From the NCBI RefSeq assembly GCF_014859355.1, contig NZ_JACUUJ010000009.1:1-64000 (forward strand): a DNA stretch of 64,000 bases, written 5' to 3'. Position 1 is the first letter of the stretch. Each line of letters opens with the position of its first letter. The notes beneath the pieces are model-generated. The model worked only from the letters and a program-made list of their open reading frames with translations, had not been told where the DNA came from and searched no databases. The translations under genes were made by a program, and so were the position numbers. The stretch is from Yoonia sp. GTDB taxonomy: Bacteria; Pseudomonadota; Alphaproteobacteria; Rhodobacterales; Rhodobacteraceae. Positions 1 through 8,817 of this stretch are shown one piece after another.

Positions 1-1624
1 CTGCCGTTCTGAAGGCAATGATCGCGATATTGCAGGCAGAAAACGCCAAGATATCTGCCACGCTGCGGGTTCATGACCAGTTGGTGCAGGCTCTGCGCCT
101 ACGGATCGCCAAGCTCCAAAAACTGGCCTTCGGCAAATCCTCGGAAAAAATCGAGCGCGAGATCGAGCAGCTGGAACTGGCGCTGGAAGACCTGTTGGTC
201 GCGGTGGCCGAGGAAGATGACGCACCCATCAACGAAGGGCAGGAAGAACCGTCACCAGATGCTGCCGATGCGCCCGCTTTGCGTCGCAGGCCGCGTGTCG
301 TGGATACGACCCCGCGCGAGCGCCGTGAACTGGACCCCGGTGCCTGCTGCCCGGACTGTGGCGGCGATCTGCGTGTGGTGGGCGAGGATGTCAGCGAACT
401 GCTGGATATGATCGCTGCGCAGATGAAGGTGATCTGTTATCTGGCAGGTGATTGCGCAGCAATCTGCCGAGAAGACAGATCGCTCGGATCAAGAAGTCCT
501 GTCGCCGCTGCGAGCGGATGGTGCAGGAGCCGGCCCCCAGCCGTCCGATCCCGGGCAGCATGGCGGGACCGAACCTGCTGGCGCATGTGTTGGTCTCGAA
601 GTTCGACGATCATTTGCCTTTGTATCGCCAGCATGAGATCTTCGCCCGCATGGGGGCGGACATTCCCGAAAGCACGCTTGTTGGCTGGTGCGGGCGGGCC
701 ATGAAGACCCTGCAGCCGCTGATCGAACGGATCGAGGCCGATATTATGGGCAGCGACCTGCTGCACGCGGATGATACACCCATTCGGGTGCTGGATCGCA
801 GCCTGCGCGACAAGGGGCTTGGCAAGGGTGTCAAGCAAGGCCGGATCTGGGCCTATGTGCGCGACCAGCGACCATGGGCGGGGGCATCGCCACCCGGTGC
901 TGTCTATCGCTTTGCGCCAGACTGGAAGGAAGAGCACGTCCTTAGCCATCTGGCCGATGCGCGCGGCATCCTCCAAGCGGATGGTTACAAAGGCTATGCC
1001 AAGCTCTATGCGCCTGAACCCGGTGGCAAACCGCGCTTGCGCGAGGCGGCTTGTTGGGCGCATTTGCGGCGCGACTTCCACGACTTTTGGTCCTCAACCA
1101 AATCCGAGATCGCCCGCGAGGCGCTCGACCGGATCGGCAAGTTCTATGATATCGAGCGCGATATCAACGGCCAGTCCGCCGACATCCGCTATACGGCGCG
1201 CCAAAAGCTCAGCCAGCCCAAGGTGATGGCCTTCTTTGCCTGGTCTGAACAGCAGTTTCTGCGCATCCCCGGAAAAAGCGATCTGGCAAAAGCCTTCCGC
1301 TATGGCCTCGCCCGGCAGGAGGCCTTCAGCCTGTTTCTATCCGACGGGCGTGTGGCCATCGACAACAACCCGGCAGAACGTGCCCTGCGCCCGATTGGTA
1401 TAGGACGGAAAAACTGGCTCTTCGCCGGCACAGATACCGGCGCGGAAACCCTCGCACGTGCGATGACCGTCATTGAAACCGCAAAGCTGAACGGCCTCGA
1501 CCCGTTGGCCTACCTCGCTGACATCATCGACCGCATCCAAGATCACAAGATCAACAGGTTGGACGAATTACTGCCTTGGAACTGGTCGCAGCTGGCCACT
1601 GCAAAGGAAAATCAAGCCGCGTAA
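1..1624 (+). pseudogene. tnpC: IS66 transposase (TnpC), frameshifted
   Basis: The first frame is open from the window edge (the first in-frame ATG at 18 is probably internal). It encodes the IS66 N-terminal coiled coil, the LAFGKSSEK segment and a zinc-binding region with CCPDCGGDL. The second frame resumes at about 479 with ARIKKSCRRCE and contains the DDE catalytic core (HADDTPIRVLD, ILQADGYKGYAKL) and the C-terminal block VAIDNNPAERALRPIGIGRKNWLF. The frames are separated by an extra 41-44 bases at 435-478, which is not a multiple of three, so the intact protein cannot be made by normal translation. Without the extra segment the protein would be a typical IS66 transposase of somewhat over 500 residues. 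Programmed frameshifting is unlikely because the insert itself has no family counterpart. Confidence 0.85.
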
Positions 1625-1649
1625 ACTGCGGTATCAACGGGGCGGTTAC
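1..1649 (+). mobile_element. IS66-family insertion sequence, right part
   Basis: Transposase coding sequence runs in from the left edge of the window, so the left end and any accessory tnpA/tnpB genes lie outside. The right end is placed at about 1649, where an inverted-repeat-like end (GGGGCGGTTAC, reading GTAACCGCCCC on the other strand) is followed at once by the interrupted integrase sequence. The exact end is inferred from where integrase coding resumes. No target duplication can be checked because the left end is not visible. Confidence 0.8.
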
Positions 1650-2352
1650 CATTTGTCGCATTTTGACCGCGTTGAAATCTTCCCATGTGGTAAGGGTAAT
1701 CTCTTCCTGTCGGCGGGTCGAAAAGATTGCAAATGCCATGATCTTGTGTATTGGCAAGGTGCGGGAGTCGCGGGCGCTGGCCTCTGCGAAATGGGTCATC
1801 AGGGCGTCCATTTCGGCAAGGCTGGGGCGTCGGTCGCGGCTGTTGGATTTGCCAGCCAGATCAAGTTGACGTGCCGCCGTCACACCGTCCGCGACCACAT
1901 TGAGATCCAGATCATAGCCCCAAGCCGTGCGCCCCATCGACAGGGCGGCACTGAGGTGGCTGAGATAGTTCTGCACTGTTGACGGGCTACGCCCGCCACG
2001 GCGAAGGCCGCGGGCAAAGTCCACGATGTGTTTTGGCTGCAAATCTGATGTGTGGATGTCCGAGATCAATCGACCGGAGCACCTGTGTCTTCGTCCGGCT
2101 CATCCCACCTTCTTTCTCGCGGATGTAATCCTTGATGACGTCGCCCACCGTACCCACCTTGCGCTTTGCGGCCTCCAGCCCGCCCGGGGAATTCAGTTCT
2201 TTCTCACGGCGCTTCATCCATGATTCGGCTGTACTGCGGCGTTCAAAGGTTTCCGAGCTGCGATGGACGATCCGGCCTTTTGACTTTATAATGATCTGAA
2301 CACGGTAAGCGGTCGTGACATCTGCCCGTTTGCGTTCGATGATTGTGCCCAT
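1650..2352 (-). pseudogene. Tyrosine-type phage/island integrase, truncated and frameshifted
   Basis: The start at ATG 2352 (MGTIIERKRADV) matches the usual beginning of Rhodobacteraceae island integrases: an arm-type N-terminal domain followed by a core-binding helical domain. The frame breaks near 2066-2072, after KTQVLRS, and resumes in another frame at SDIHTSDLQPKHIVDFARGL. The catalytic domain starts and the first catalytic arginine is visible in FSTRRQEEITL. The IS66 end at 1649 then removes the rest, including the H-x-x-R and tyrosine motifs. The gene is therefore dead twice over. It points away from dusA, whose start is about 110 bases off, the usual geometry of dusA-targeting islands. 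Confidence 0.8.
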
Positions 2353-2463
2353 TTTCGGTATTCCAAACGTGGTTTTTTGGTATTCCATGGCGTACCAGGG
2401 TGGATGTATCCGTCCAAATATGCCATTTCAGCCCCAAATGCGACGATGTGAGATCTAGTATAT

Positions 2464-3471
2464 ATGCTTGAAAAGCCAATAAAAAAATGGTTTGTCCACA
2501 ACTCTCGCCTGAGCGTTGCACCGATGATGGATTGGACCGACAGGCATTGCCGATACTTTCATCGCCTGATGTCACAACATACGTTGCTTTACACCGAAAT
2601 GGTGACAGCGCCGGCGGTGCTGCATGGCGACCGTGATAGGCTTTTGCATTTTGATCCTGCCGAACAGCCCGTGGCGTTGCAGCTTGGCGGATCTGACCCT
2701 GCGCAGTTGGCGCAGGCCACGCGCATTGCCGCAGATTTGGGCTATGCCGAGGTGAACCTGAACTGTGGTTGCCCGTCTGATCGGGTGCAATCGGGCAGTT
2801 TTGGGGCCGTGTTGATGGAAAACGCGCCATTGGTCGCGGATTGCGTGGCCGCGATGCGGGCCGCAACGGATGTGCCGGTGACGGTGAAATGCCGCATTGG
2901 CGTTGATGATCAGGATCCCGCGGTGGTCTTGCCCGATTTCATCGCGCGGGTGTCATCGGCAGGGGTGGACCGGTTATCCATTCATGCCCGCAAGGCGTGG
3001 CTGCAAGGGCTCAGCCCCAAGGAAAACCGCGATGTTCCGCCGCTGGATTACGATCTGGTGCTGGCGATGAAGGGGTTGTTTCCGCATCTGCATCTTTCTG
3101 TGAACGGCGGGATCACGACGCTGGATCAGGCGGTGGCGTTTCTGGATCGCGGGATGGATGGGGTCATGATTGGCCGCGCCGCCTATCACACGCCTGCCGA
3201 TATCCTGCTGGATGCGGATGCGCGTATCTTTGGCGGTGGTTTGTCCCGCACGGCCGAAGATGTCGTGCATCTGATGATCCCCTATATCGAAAGCCATCTT
3301 GCCGAGGGCGGCAGGTTGGGCCAGATAACGCGGCATATGTTGGGGCTGTTTCAAGGGCGTCCCGGTGCGCGCGGCTGGCGGCGGCACCTGTCCGAACAGG
3401 CCCATGCCGATGGTGCAGGCCCGCAAGTGGTGCTGGATGCGCTGGATCACGTGACGCGGCTGGCCGCATAG
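2464..3471 (+). CDS. dusA: tRNA-dihydrouridine synthase A
   Basis: FMN-dependent reduction of uridine in the tRNA D-loop. Family signatures in order are APMMDWTDRHCRYFHR near the N-terminus, LQLGGSDP, the catalytic-cysteine segment NLNCGCPSDRVQSGSFG, VTVKCRIGVDD, VNGGI and GVMIGRAAYHTP. The length of 335 residues is normal. The first 18 or so residues (MLEKPIKKWFVHN...) are lysine-rich and AT-rich and precede the conserved LSVAPMMDW motif. This fits a 5' end supplied by an integrated element, since dusA 5' ends are known island attachment sites. A short gap with an RBS-like ggag separates it from the next gene, so the two are probably co-transcribed. Confidence 0.93.
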   Translation: MLEKPIKKWFVHNSRLSVAPMMDWTDRHCRYFHRLMSQHTLLYTEMVTAPAVLHGDRDRLLHFDPAEQPVALQLGGSDPAQLAQATRIAADLGYAEVNLNCGCPSDRVQSGSFGAVLMENAPLVADCVAAMRAATDVPVTVKCRIGVDDQDPAVVLPDFIARVSSAGVDRLSIHARKAWLQGLSPKENRDVPPLDYDLVLAMKGLFPHLHLSVNGGITTLDQAVAFLDRGMDGVMIGRAAYHTPADILLDADARIFGGGLSRTAEDVVHLMIPYIESHLAEGGRLGQITRHMLGLFQGRPGARGWRRHLSEQAHADGAGPQVVLDALDHVTRLAA

Positions 3472-3479
3472 GAGACTTT

Positions 3480-4298
3480 ATGGATAACCTGTCGATGTTG
3501 GTCGCCATGGCGGCAATGCTGCTGGCTGTGGGGGCCTTTTCGGGTGTTCTGGCCGGGCTGCTGGGGGTCGGTGGCGGTATCATTCTTGTGCCTGCGTTTT
3601 TCCATGTTTTCAGCACGTTGGGCCATGACGGGCCGCAACTTATGCAGCTTTGCCTTGGCACCTCGCTGGCGACGATCATTGTGACATCGGTCCGGTCGGT
3701 GCTGGCGCATCACCGCAAGGGGGCGGTGGAATGGGATATCCTGAAAACATGGGCACCGGGGATCGTGATTGGTGCAGGGCTGGGTGTGTTGACCGCCGCT
3801 GCCCTGCGGTCAGAGGTGTTGCAGGTCATTTTCGCGGGGCTGGCGTTTGCGATCGGCATCTATATCACCTTTGGCCGGGCGGATTGGCGGTTGGGTGTGC
3901 AAATGCCACGTGGGGGCGTGCGGGCCACTGTGGCGCCGGTCATCGGCTTTCTGTCGGTTTTGCTGGGAATTGGTGGCGGGTCATTCGGGGTGCCGTTGAT
4001 GACGCTTTACAATGTGCCCATTCACCGGGCCGTCGCCACTGCAGCCGGGTTTGGTGTGACAATTGCCGTGCCGTCGGTGATTGGTTTCATGCTGATTTCA
4101 GTCGAAAACGCCCCGCCGTTCAGCATTGGTGCGGTTAATCTGGTGGCCTTTGGGCTGGTGATTGCCATGACACTGATCACAGCCCCTTGGGGGGCTGCAC
4201 TGGCGCACCGGTTGGACCCAAAGCCGCTCAAGCGGATATTCGGGGTGTTCCTGATCGTTGTGGCGTTGAACATGTTGCGCAAGGTCTTGGGGTATTAA
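3480..4298 (+). CDS. TauE/SafE-family membrane permease (sulfite exporter-like)
   Basis: Integral membrane protein of 272 residues with about eight hydrophobic segments. It carries the two internal-repeat signatures of this family: GVLAGLLGVGGGIILVP near residues 18-34 and GFLSVLLGIGGGSFGVPL in the second half. Family members export sulfite, sulfoacetate or other organosulfur anions, but the substrate here cannot be read from sequence. The start ATG at 3480 has ggag just upstream and lies 9 bases after dusA. The stop codon overlaps the stop of the convergent regulator gene by four bases (TTAA). Confidence 0.88.
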   Translation: MDNLSMLVAMAAMLLAVGAFSGVLAGLLGVGGGIILVPAFFHVFSTLGHDGPQLMQLCLGTSLATIIVTSVRSVLAHHRKGAVEWDILKTWAPGIVIGAGLGVLTAAALRSEVLQVIFAGLAFAIGIYITFGRADWRLGVQMPRGGVRATVAPVIGFLSVLLGIGGGSFGVPLMTLYNVPIHRAVATAAGFGVTIAVPSVIGFMLISVENAPPFSIGAVNLVAFGLVIAMTLITAPWGAALAHRLDPKPLKRIFGVFLIVVALNMLRKVLGY

Positions 4299-4969
4299 CG
4301 ACCAGCCTGACCCTGCTGACGCGCGTTGAAATCTGTTAGGGATTTTCCTGCCTCGTTCACGAAAAGACTGGGCAGGATCCGCAGAGTGCTGATTGTATCC
4401 ACGCGGATTTCATCAAAATCGCGGGATTTTTCGCACCAGACAACGCAGGTCCACAGCCGCCCCCAATAATCCAGTTGCAGCGGGCGCACCGTGCGTTCTG
4501 CACTGTTCATCGTCAGCGCCAGTTTCTGACGGGTGCGGATCGCCTGCCGCAGGCTGGGCAAGTGCTGAAACCCGCGCGCGGCATCGGCAAAGGGATAGAC
4601 GGCCAGCCCGTAACCCTGCGGCGCGCGGCTGCGGTTTTCGGGCATCACGGCATCCAGTTTCGCCGACAGGCGCGCTGCGGCGGCTGACAATTCCGCGTCG
4701 GCGCCTTCACGCACGGCCAAAAGGCCCAGATGCAGCGCCTCGACCTCTGTCATGGTCAGGTTCAGCGGTGGCAGGGTGATCGCGGCGGTGACACGATAGC
4801 CAACGCCGCGTTCGCCTTCGATCGGGACGCCAGACGCGGCCAGCGTTTCCATATCGCGGTAGATTGTGCGCAAGGACACATCGGTCGCCGCGGCAAGGTT
4901 GGCTGCCTTGTGCAATGTCCCGTCGCGCAGGATCTGGATCAGTTGCATCAATCGGTCGGCGCGGCGCAT
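4295..4969 (-). CDS. YafY-type HTH/WYL-domain transcriptional regulator
   Basis: A 224-residue regulator. An N-terminal winged helix (residues 1-60, MRRADRLMQLIQILRDG then DVSLRTIYRDMETL) binds DNA. A WYL-type ligand-sensing domain follows, ending in VRPLQLDYWGRLWTCVVWCEKSRDFDEIRVDTI. The start at 4969 was chosen over an upstream in-frame ATG because it carries an AAGGAA-type ribosome site and begins exactly at the HTH. No obvious target operon is adjacent; TGACAA repeats just upstream of its start suggest autoregulation. WYL ligands are usually nucleic acid or nucleotides, but none can be assigned here. Confidence 0.85.
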   Translation of the reverse strand: MRRADRLMQLIQILRDGTLHKAANLAAATDVSLRTIYRDMETLAASGVPIEGERGVGYRVTAAITLPPLNLTMTEVEALHLGLLAVREGADAELSAAAARLSAKLDAVMPENRSRAPQGYGLAVYPFADAARGFQHLPSLRQAIRTRQKLALTMNSAERTVRPLQLDYWGRLWTCVVWCEKSRDFDEIRVDTISTLRILPSLFVNEAGKSLTDFNARQQGQAGR

Positions 4970-4987
4970 ATGATTCCTTTCAGGTTG

Positions 4988-5024
4988 TGACAAGTTTTGC
5001 CAATTTTCTGACAACTGACAAGTT
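4988..5024. promoter_or_regulatory. TGACAA direct repeats, candidate operator
   Basis: TGACAAGTT occurs at 4988-4996 and again at 5016-5024, with a third TGACAA at 5009. This AT-rich patch lies directly upstream of the WYL regulator start and in the divergent region before tatA. The spacing suggests an operator for the regulator; this is inferred only from position and repetition. Confidence 0.4.
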
Positions 5025-5174
5025 ATTGACATTTACTATCATAAACCCTTGCAAAAAAGGGTGATTTGAACATGTGTGACTGTGTTTTATATCTTCCCTT
5101 GGGGGGGCGGCAGGACTATTTGTCAAAACACAGAATGATAGATGGCGGGCCAATCCCCATCAGAGGAGATAGAA

Positions 5175-5387
5175 ATGCTCAACAATATCGGTCTTCCCGG
5201 CCTTCTCTTGATTGCAGTCGTGGTGCTTGTCCTGTTCGGGCGCGGCAAGATTTCCAGCCTGATGGGCGAAGTCGGCAAAGGCATTACCGCGTTCAAAAAA
5301 GGCGTGGATGACGGCAAGAAAGAATTGGACGACAGCATGGCTGACGCCCGTGACGTGACACCCGAAAACGAAAAAGACAAAGCCTGA
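5175..5387 (+). CDS. tatA: Sec-independent translocase subunit TatA
   Basis: A 70-residue protein with the TatA layout: an N-terminal hydrophobic helix ([21 protein letters not shown]), the conserved FGRGKI hinge, an amphipathic helix with [15 protein letters not shown], and a charged tail. TatA oligomers form the passage for folded Tat substrates in the inner membrane. The start at 5175 is preceded by a strong GAGGAGA site; an earlier in-frame ATG at 5142 would add residues unlike any TatA. It is followed 27 bases later by tatB. Confidence 0.95.
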   Translation: MLNNIGLPGLLLIAVVVLVLFGRGKISSLMGEVGKGITAFKKGVDDGKKELDDSMADARDVTPENEKDKA

Positions 5388-5414
5388 ACCGGCGTTTTAT
5401 AAGGTAATCTGCGG

Positions 5415-5849
5415 ATGTTCGGCCTTGGCATGAGCGAAATGGTGCTGATCGGCATCGTGGCCCTGATCGTGATCGGGCCAAAAGATTTGCCGGGCATGTT
5501 CCGCACGATGGGGCAGTTCACTGGCAAGGCCCGTGGCATGGCGCGTGAATTTTCCCGCGCAATGGAATCCGCCGCCGACGAAGCGGGCGTCAAGGATATG
5601 GCCAAGACGCTGAAATCAGCAGCGAACCCGCAGAAATTTGGCGTTGATAAGCTGAAAGAGGCCACGGGCATGACCAAAGGCCCGGCGACCCAAGCTCTGT
5701 CCGAGGAACGCGAGGCGGCTAAAAAGAAGATGAGCGAAGGCATGGCCAAGGCCGCAACTGACCGCAAGGCCCGCGAGGCCGCCGCCGAAACGGCTGCTTC
5801 CGTCCCGGCCGAGGCAACCCCCGAAACGCCGCCCAAAGGTGACGCATGA
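5415..5849 (+). CDS. tatB: Sec-independent translocase subunit TatB
   Basis: A 144-residue protein starting [21 protein letters not shown], with the TatB signature [14 protein letters not shown] at the hinge, then a long amphipathic and charged region rich in alanine, lysine and glutamate. TatB joins TatC in the substrate receptor that recognises twin-arginine signal peptides. The stop overlaps the tatC start (ATGA at 5846-5849), showing translational coupling. Confidence 0.95.
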   Translation: MFGLGMSEMVLIGIVALIVIGPKDLPGMFRTMGQFTGKARGMAREFSRAMESAADEAGVKDMAKTLKSAANPQKFGVDKLKEATGMTKGPATQALSEEREAAKKKMSEGMAKAATDRKAREAAAETAASVPAEATPETPPKGDA

Positions 5850-6715
5850 GTGCCTCTGACGATCTGGAAGACAGCGCCGCGCCGCTGATCGAACATCTGA
5901 CCGAACTGCGCAGCCGGCTGATCAAGGCCGTGCTGGCATTCATCATCGGGATGGTGATCTGTTTCACCATCTGGAACCCGGTTTTCAACTTTCTGACTTA
6001 TCCGTTGTGCGATGCGCTGGCGTCGCGCGGGCAAAGCTGTGATTTGCAGTTTATCGCATTGGAAGAAGGTTTCTTTGTCGCGATTTCCATCTCGCTTTTG
6101 GGTGGATTGGCGCTGGGTTTTCCGTTTATTTCCTATCAATTGTGGCGTTTCGTGGCACCGGGGCTTTACAAGTCCGAAAAGGGCGCGTTCCTGCCGTTTC
6201 TGGTGGCGTCGCCCTTTATGTTCTTTCTGGGCGCGGCATTTGCCTATTACATCATTACGCCGCTGGCCTTTGGGTTCTTCCTTGGGTTCCAACAACCCGG
6301 ATCGTTGTTTGAGGGCACAGACAGCAGCACGCAGGCGGCGGGGATCCTGTTTCAGGGGTCGGCCAAGGCCTATCTGAATTTGACGATCAAATTCATCGTG
6401 GCCTTTGGGCTGTGCTTCCAACTGCCAGTTCTGCTGACCCTGATGGGCAAGGCAGGGCTGGTTTCGGCACGTGGCCTGCGCGGCACGCGTAAATATGCGA
6501 TGGTCGGCATCCTGATCGTGGCCGCCCTTGCCACGCCGCCCGATGTCATTAGCCAGGTGATCCTGTTCGTTGTGGTTTACGGCCTTTACGAGGTGTCGAT
6601 CCAACTGGTCGCCCGTGTGGAACGGATCCGCGAGGCAAAACTGCGCGCAGAGGGCCTGTGGGATGATGACCTGCACGGCGACGGCGCGATGGATGACGAG
6701 GACCACAAGGCGTGA
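5846..6715 (+). CDS. tatC: Sec-independent translocase subunit TatC
   Basis: A 289-residue polytopic protein with six predicted membrane helices. It opens with the cytoplasmic signature [12 protein letters not shown] (residues 14-25), which contacts the twin-arginine motif, and contains the conserved FRRAPGLY-like segment as [17 protein letters not shown]. It ends in a charged, acidic tail ([17 protein letters not shown]). The start overlaps tatB and the end overlaps the next gene (GTGA), so tatABC and the DUF815 ATPase form one translationally coupled unit. Confidence 0.95.
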   Translation: MSASDDLEDSAAPLIEHLTELRSRLIKAVLAFIIGMVICFTIWNPVFNFLTYPLCDALASRGQSCDLQFIALEEGFFVAISISLLGGLALGFPFISYQLWRFVAPGLYKSEKGAFLPFLVASPFMFFLGAAFAYYIITPLAFGFFLGFQQPGSLFEGTDSSTQAAGILFQGSAKAYLNLTIKFIVAFGLCFQLPVLLTLMGKAGLVSARGLRGTRKYAMVGILIVAALATPPDVISQVILFVVVYGLYEVSIQLVARVERIREAKLRAEGLWDDDLHGDGAMDDEDHKA

Positions 6716-7554
6716 CCAGGAAAACCCTGCGCCGCATCGCCGAGGCGTTAGAGCGGATGAACCCAGCGCCGGCAAAAGCCCCGGATCTTACGGCAGCTTC
6801 TGCCTTTATCTGGCATCCTGATCCGGATCGTCTGGTGCCGGTGCAACGGGTCAACCGCGTGAACGTCGATCTGTTGGTGGGCGTGGACCGGTCGCGCGAC
6901 ACGCTGATGGGCAATACCGCACAATTCGCGCGCGGCCTGCCTGCCAATAACGCCCTGCTCTGGGGCGCGCGGGGCATGGGAAAATCAAGCCTTGTCAAGG
7001 CAGTGCACGGCGCTTTGCAGGTGGAATATCCGGGCCTGAAAATGGTCGAGGTCCAGCGCGAGGATTTGCCAACTATTGGCCGTTGCCTGAACCTGCTGCG
7101 CGGTGCGCCTGAACGCTTTATCCTGTTCTGCGATGATCTGTCTTTCGGCCATGACGATGCGCATTACAAATCGCTCAAGGCCGTGCTGGATGGCGGGATC
7201 GAAGGGCGGCCGGATAATGTGGTGCTTTATGCAACGTCGAACCGCCGCCACCTGATGCCCCGTGACATGATCGAAAACGAACGCTCCAACGCCATTTCCC
7301 CCGCCGAAGCGGTCGAGGAAAAAGTATCGCTGTCGGATCGTTTCGGGCTTTGGCTTGGCTTTCATCCCTGCGATCAGGATCAGTATCTGGCGATGATCCG
7401 CGGGTATTGCGATGCGCACGGCGTGAATATCGACGACGCCACCCTGCGGGCCGAGGCGATCGAATGGCAGGCCACGCGTGGCAGCCGGTCAGGCCGCGTG
7501 GCGTGGCAATATTTTACCGATCTGGCAGGCAGGCGGGGAGTGTCGATCGGGTAA
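6712..7554 (+). CDS. DUF815-type AAA+ ATPase
   Basis: Starts at GTG 6712, overlapping the tatC stop by four bases. The 280-residue protein has a Walker A motif [12 protein letters not shown] (residues 85-96), a Walker B segment [11 protein letters not shown] near 135-145, and a sensor-like stretch [14 protein letters not shown]. The whole looks like a single AAA+ module with the DUF815 family's [17 protein letters not shown] lead-in. The family's cellular role is unknown to me. The overlap with tatC suggests co-expression with the Tat translocase, but a functional link is only inferred. Confidence 0.85.
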   Translation: MTRKTLRRIAEALERMNPAPAKAPDLTAASAFIWHPDPDRLVPVQRVNRVNVDLLVGVDRSRDTLMGNTAQFARGLPANNALLWGARGMGKSSLVKAVHGALQVEYPGLKMVEVQREDLPTIGRCLNLLRGAPERFILFCDDLSFGHDDAHYKSLKAVLDGGIEGRPDNVVLYATSNRRHLMPRDMIENERSNAISPAEAVEEKVSLSDRFGLWLGFHPCDQDQYLAMIRGYCDAHGVNIDDATLRAEAIEWQATRGSRSGRVAWQYFTDLAGRRGVSIG

Positions 7555-7572
7555 GGTGGGTCATGATCCACC
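7555..7572. terminator. Convergent hairpin between DUF815 gene and lipoprotein gene
   Basis: GGTGG and CCACC arms flank an almost palindromic GTCATGAT centre, followed by CTAC. It sits between two converging genes with only 24 bases between their stops. It resembles the short palindromes at 15422 and 39386 and may belong to the same dispersed family. Confidence 0.45.
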
Positions 7573-7578
7573 CTACAT

Positions 7579-8760
7579 TCAGGGCAGGAAATCCGTCGGA
7601 TCGACGCTTTGCAGCCCACGGCGCACTTCGAAATGCAGGAATGACGGATCGCTGGCGCGGATCTTGCCAATCGTCTGGCCACGCGAAACCGTGTCACCCC
7701 TGTTTACCGTCAACCTGTCGATATTGGTATAGACTGTCAGCAATCCGTCGCTGTGTTTGACCACTACAATCGCCACGCCGCTGGTGTTGGTTGTGACGGC
7801 AGCGACTTCGCCTGCATCGGCGGCTTTGACATCGGTGCCGGCAGGGGCCGCGATATCAATTCCTTCGTTCGTGCCGGGGGCGTAACCGCGGAAAATGCTG
7901 CCCTGCACCGGTTGGCTGAACCTTGCTGATGATGCGGCACTGGGCGCGCCAAGATCGGGCGCTGGCGGGGTGGCGCTGGCGGGTAGGGGGGCTGACGGCG
8001 TTTCATTGGGAAGTGGCGTTGCCGCGCTGGGGGGCACGGGCGTGACCGACCCCGCGCCGGGAGCCTCGATGGGGCGGGGGGGCGGCGCGCCTGTCTGACC
8101 CTGCGGGATCAGCAGGAACTGCCCTGTCCGCACTGTGAATTCGCTGTCCAGCCCGTTCCATTCGGCAATCGTGCGCACCGGCACGTTATAAAGCCGCGAC
8201 AGGGCGAAAACGGTTTCACCGCGCTGCACCTGATGGCGGATCGGCTCTGGTTGTGCCGGTGTTGCGGCGATGGGGGCCGCCGTTGCCGCAATCGGATCAA
8301 GCGGCGTGGCTGTGACGACCGTATTGCTGGCACCGGCACGATCAAGGGCACCCGTCGCAACTGCCGCGATATCAAGCGGCTGACCTGTCACGGTGTTTGC
8401 AGTCGCAGCGGGGTCGCTCAGCCGGGTTGGCAGGGCAATCACCTCATCCCGCCGCAAGATCACATCGGGTTCGATCCCGTTGTAGGCGGCCAGTTCGTTC
8501 ACATCCAGCCCAAGCCGAATGGCAATGCCTCGGATCGTGTCATTCTGACGGGCGACGACGACCTGATAGGTTGGATAGGAAATGACACCGCGCGCATCGG
8601 GGCGCGGACGGTTGGGCATGTCGCGCACCGCCCCGCTGGTGTCAAAACCGTTGCTTATCCCGCGCAGGTCTGGATCGAAATCCGCACAAGCGCCAAGCGC
8701 GATCAGCGCCACACTGGCCAGAAACACTGTCTTTGTCGGTGTCTTTTGCCCTTGGGCCAT
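7579..8760 (-). CDS. LysM/LytM (M23-like) lipoprotein, NlpD type with degenerate active site
   Basis: A 393-residue envelope protein. The signal peptide ends in a lipobox (ALGAC, Cys25). Two LysM peptidoglycan-binding repeats follow (YQVVVARQNDTIRGIA... and HQVQRGETVFALSRLYNV...), then a proline-rich linker and a C-terminal LytM domain (EGIDIAAPAGTDVKAADAG to LHFEVRRGLQSVDPTDFLP). Metal-ligand positions are altered: the usual H-x(3)-D motif reads NEGID and the H-x-H motif reads FLHFE. As in E. coli NlpD and EnvC, it is therefore more likely an amidase activator than an enzyme. The start at 8760 has an AGAGGAG site. Its position next to pcm and surE matches the classical surE-pcm-nlpD order. 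Confidence 0.88.
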   Translation of the reverse strand: MAQGQKTPTKTVFLASVALIALGACADFDPDLRGISNGFDTSGAVRDMPNRPRPDARGVISYPTYQVVVARQNDTIRGIAIRLGLDVNELAAYNGIEPDVILRRDEVIALPTRLSDPAATANTVTGQPLDIAAVATGALDRAGASNTVVTATPLDPIAATAAPIAATPAQPEPIRHQVQRGETVFALSRLYNVPVRTIAEWNGLDSEFTVRTGQFLLIPQGQTGAPPPRPIEAPGAGSVTPVPPSAATPLPNETPSAPLPASATPPAPDLGAPSAASSARFSQPVQGSIFRGYAPGTNEGIDIAAPAGTDVKAADAGEVAAVTTNTSGVAIVVVKHSDGLLTVYTNIDRLTVNRGDTVSRGQTIGKIRASDPSFLHFEVRRGLQSVDPTDFLP

Positions 8761-8817
8761 CTTGCCGCTCCTCTTTTGTAGCCGCCCCTTGTTGGCCGGG
8801 GTCATGCTTTTGCCTGT

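Noticed and set aside
435-478. Programmed frameshift to restore the IS66 transposase
   Set aside because: No slippery heptamer near the junction and the extra 44 bases have no homologous counterpart; an insertion explains it better.
5123-6775. A 550-codon open frame on the minus strand across tatABC
   Set aside because: Runs antisense to clear TatA, TatB and TatC genes; product is low-complexity with no family motif; the open frame is a by-product of GC-rich codon use.
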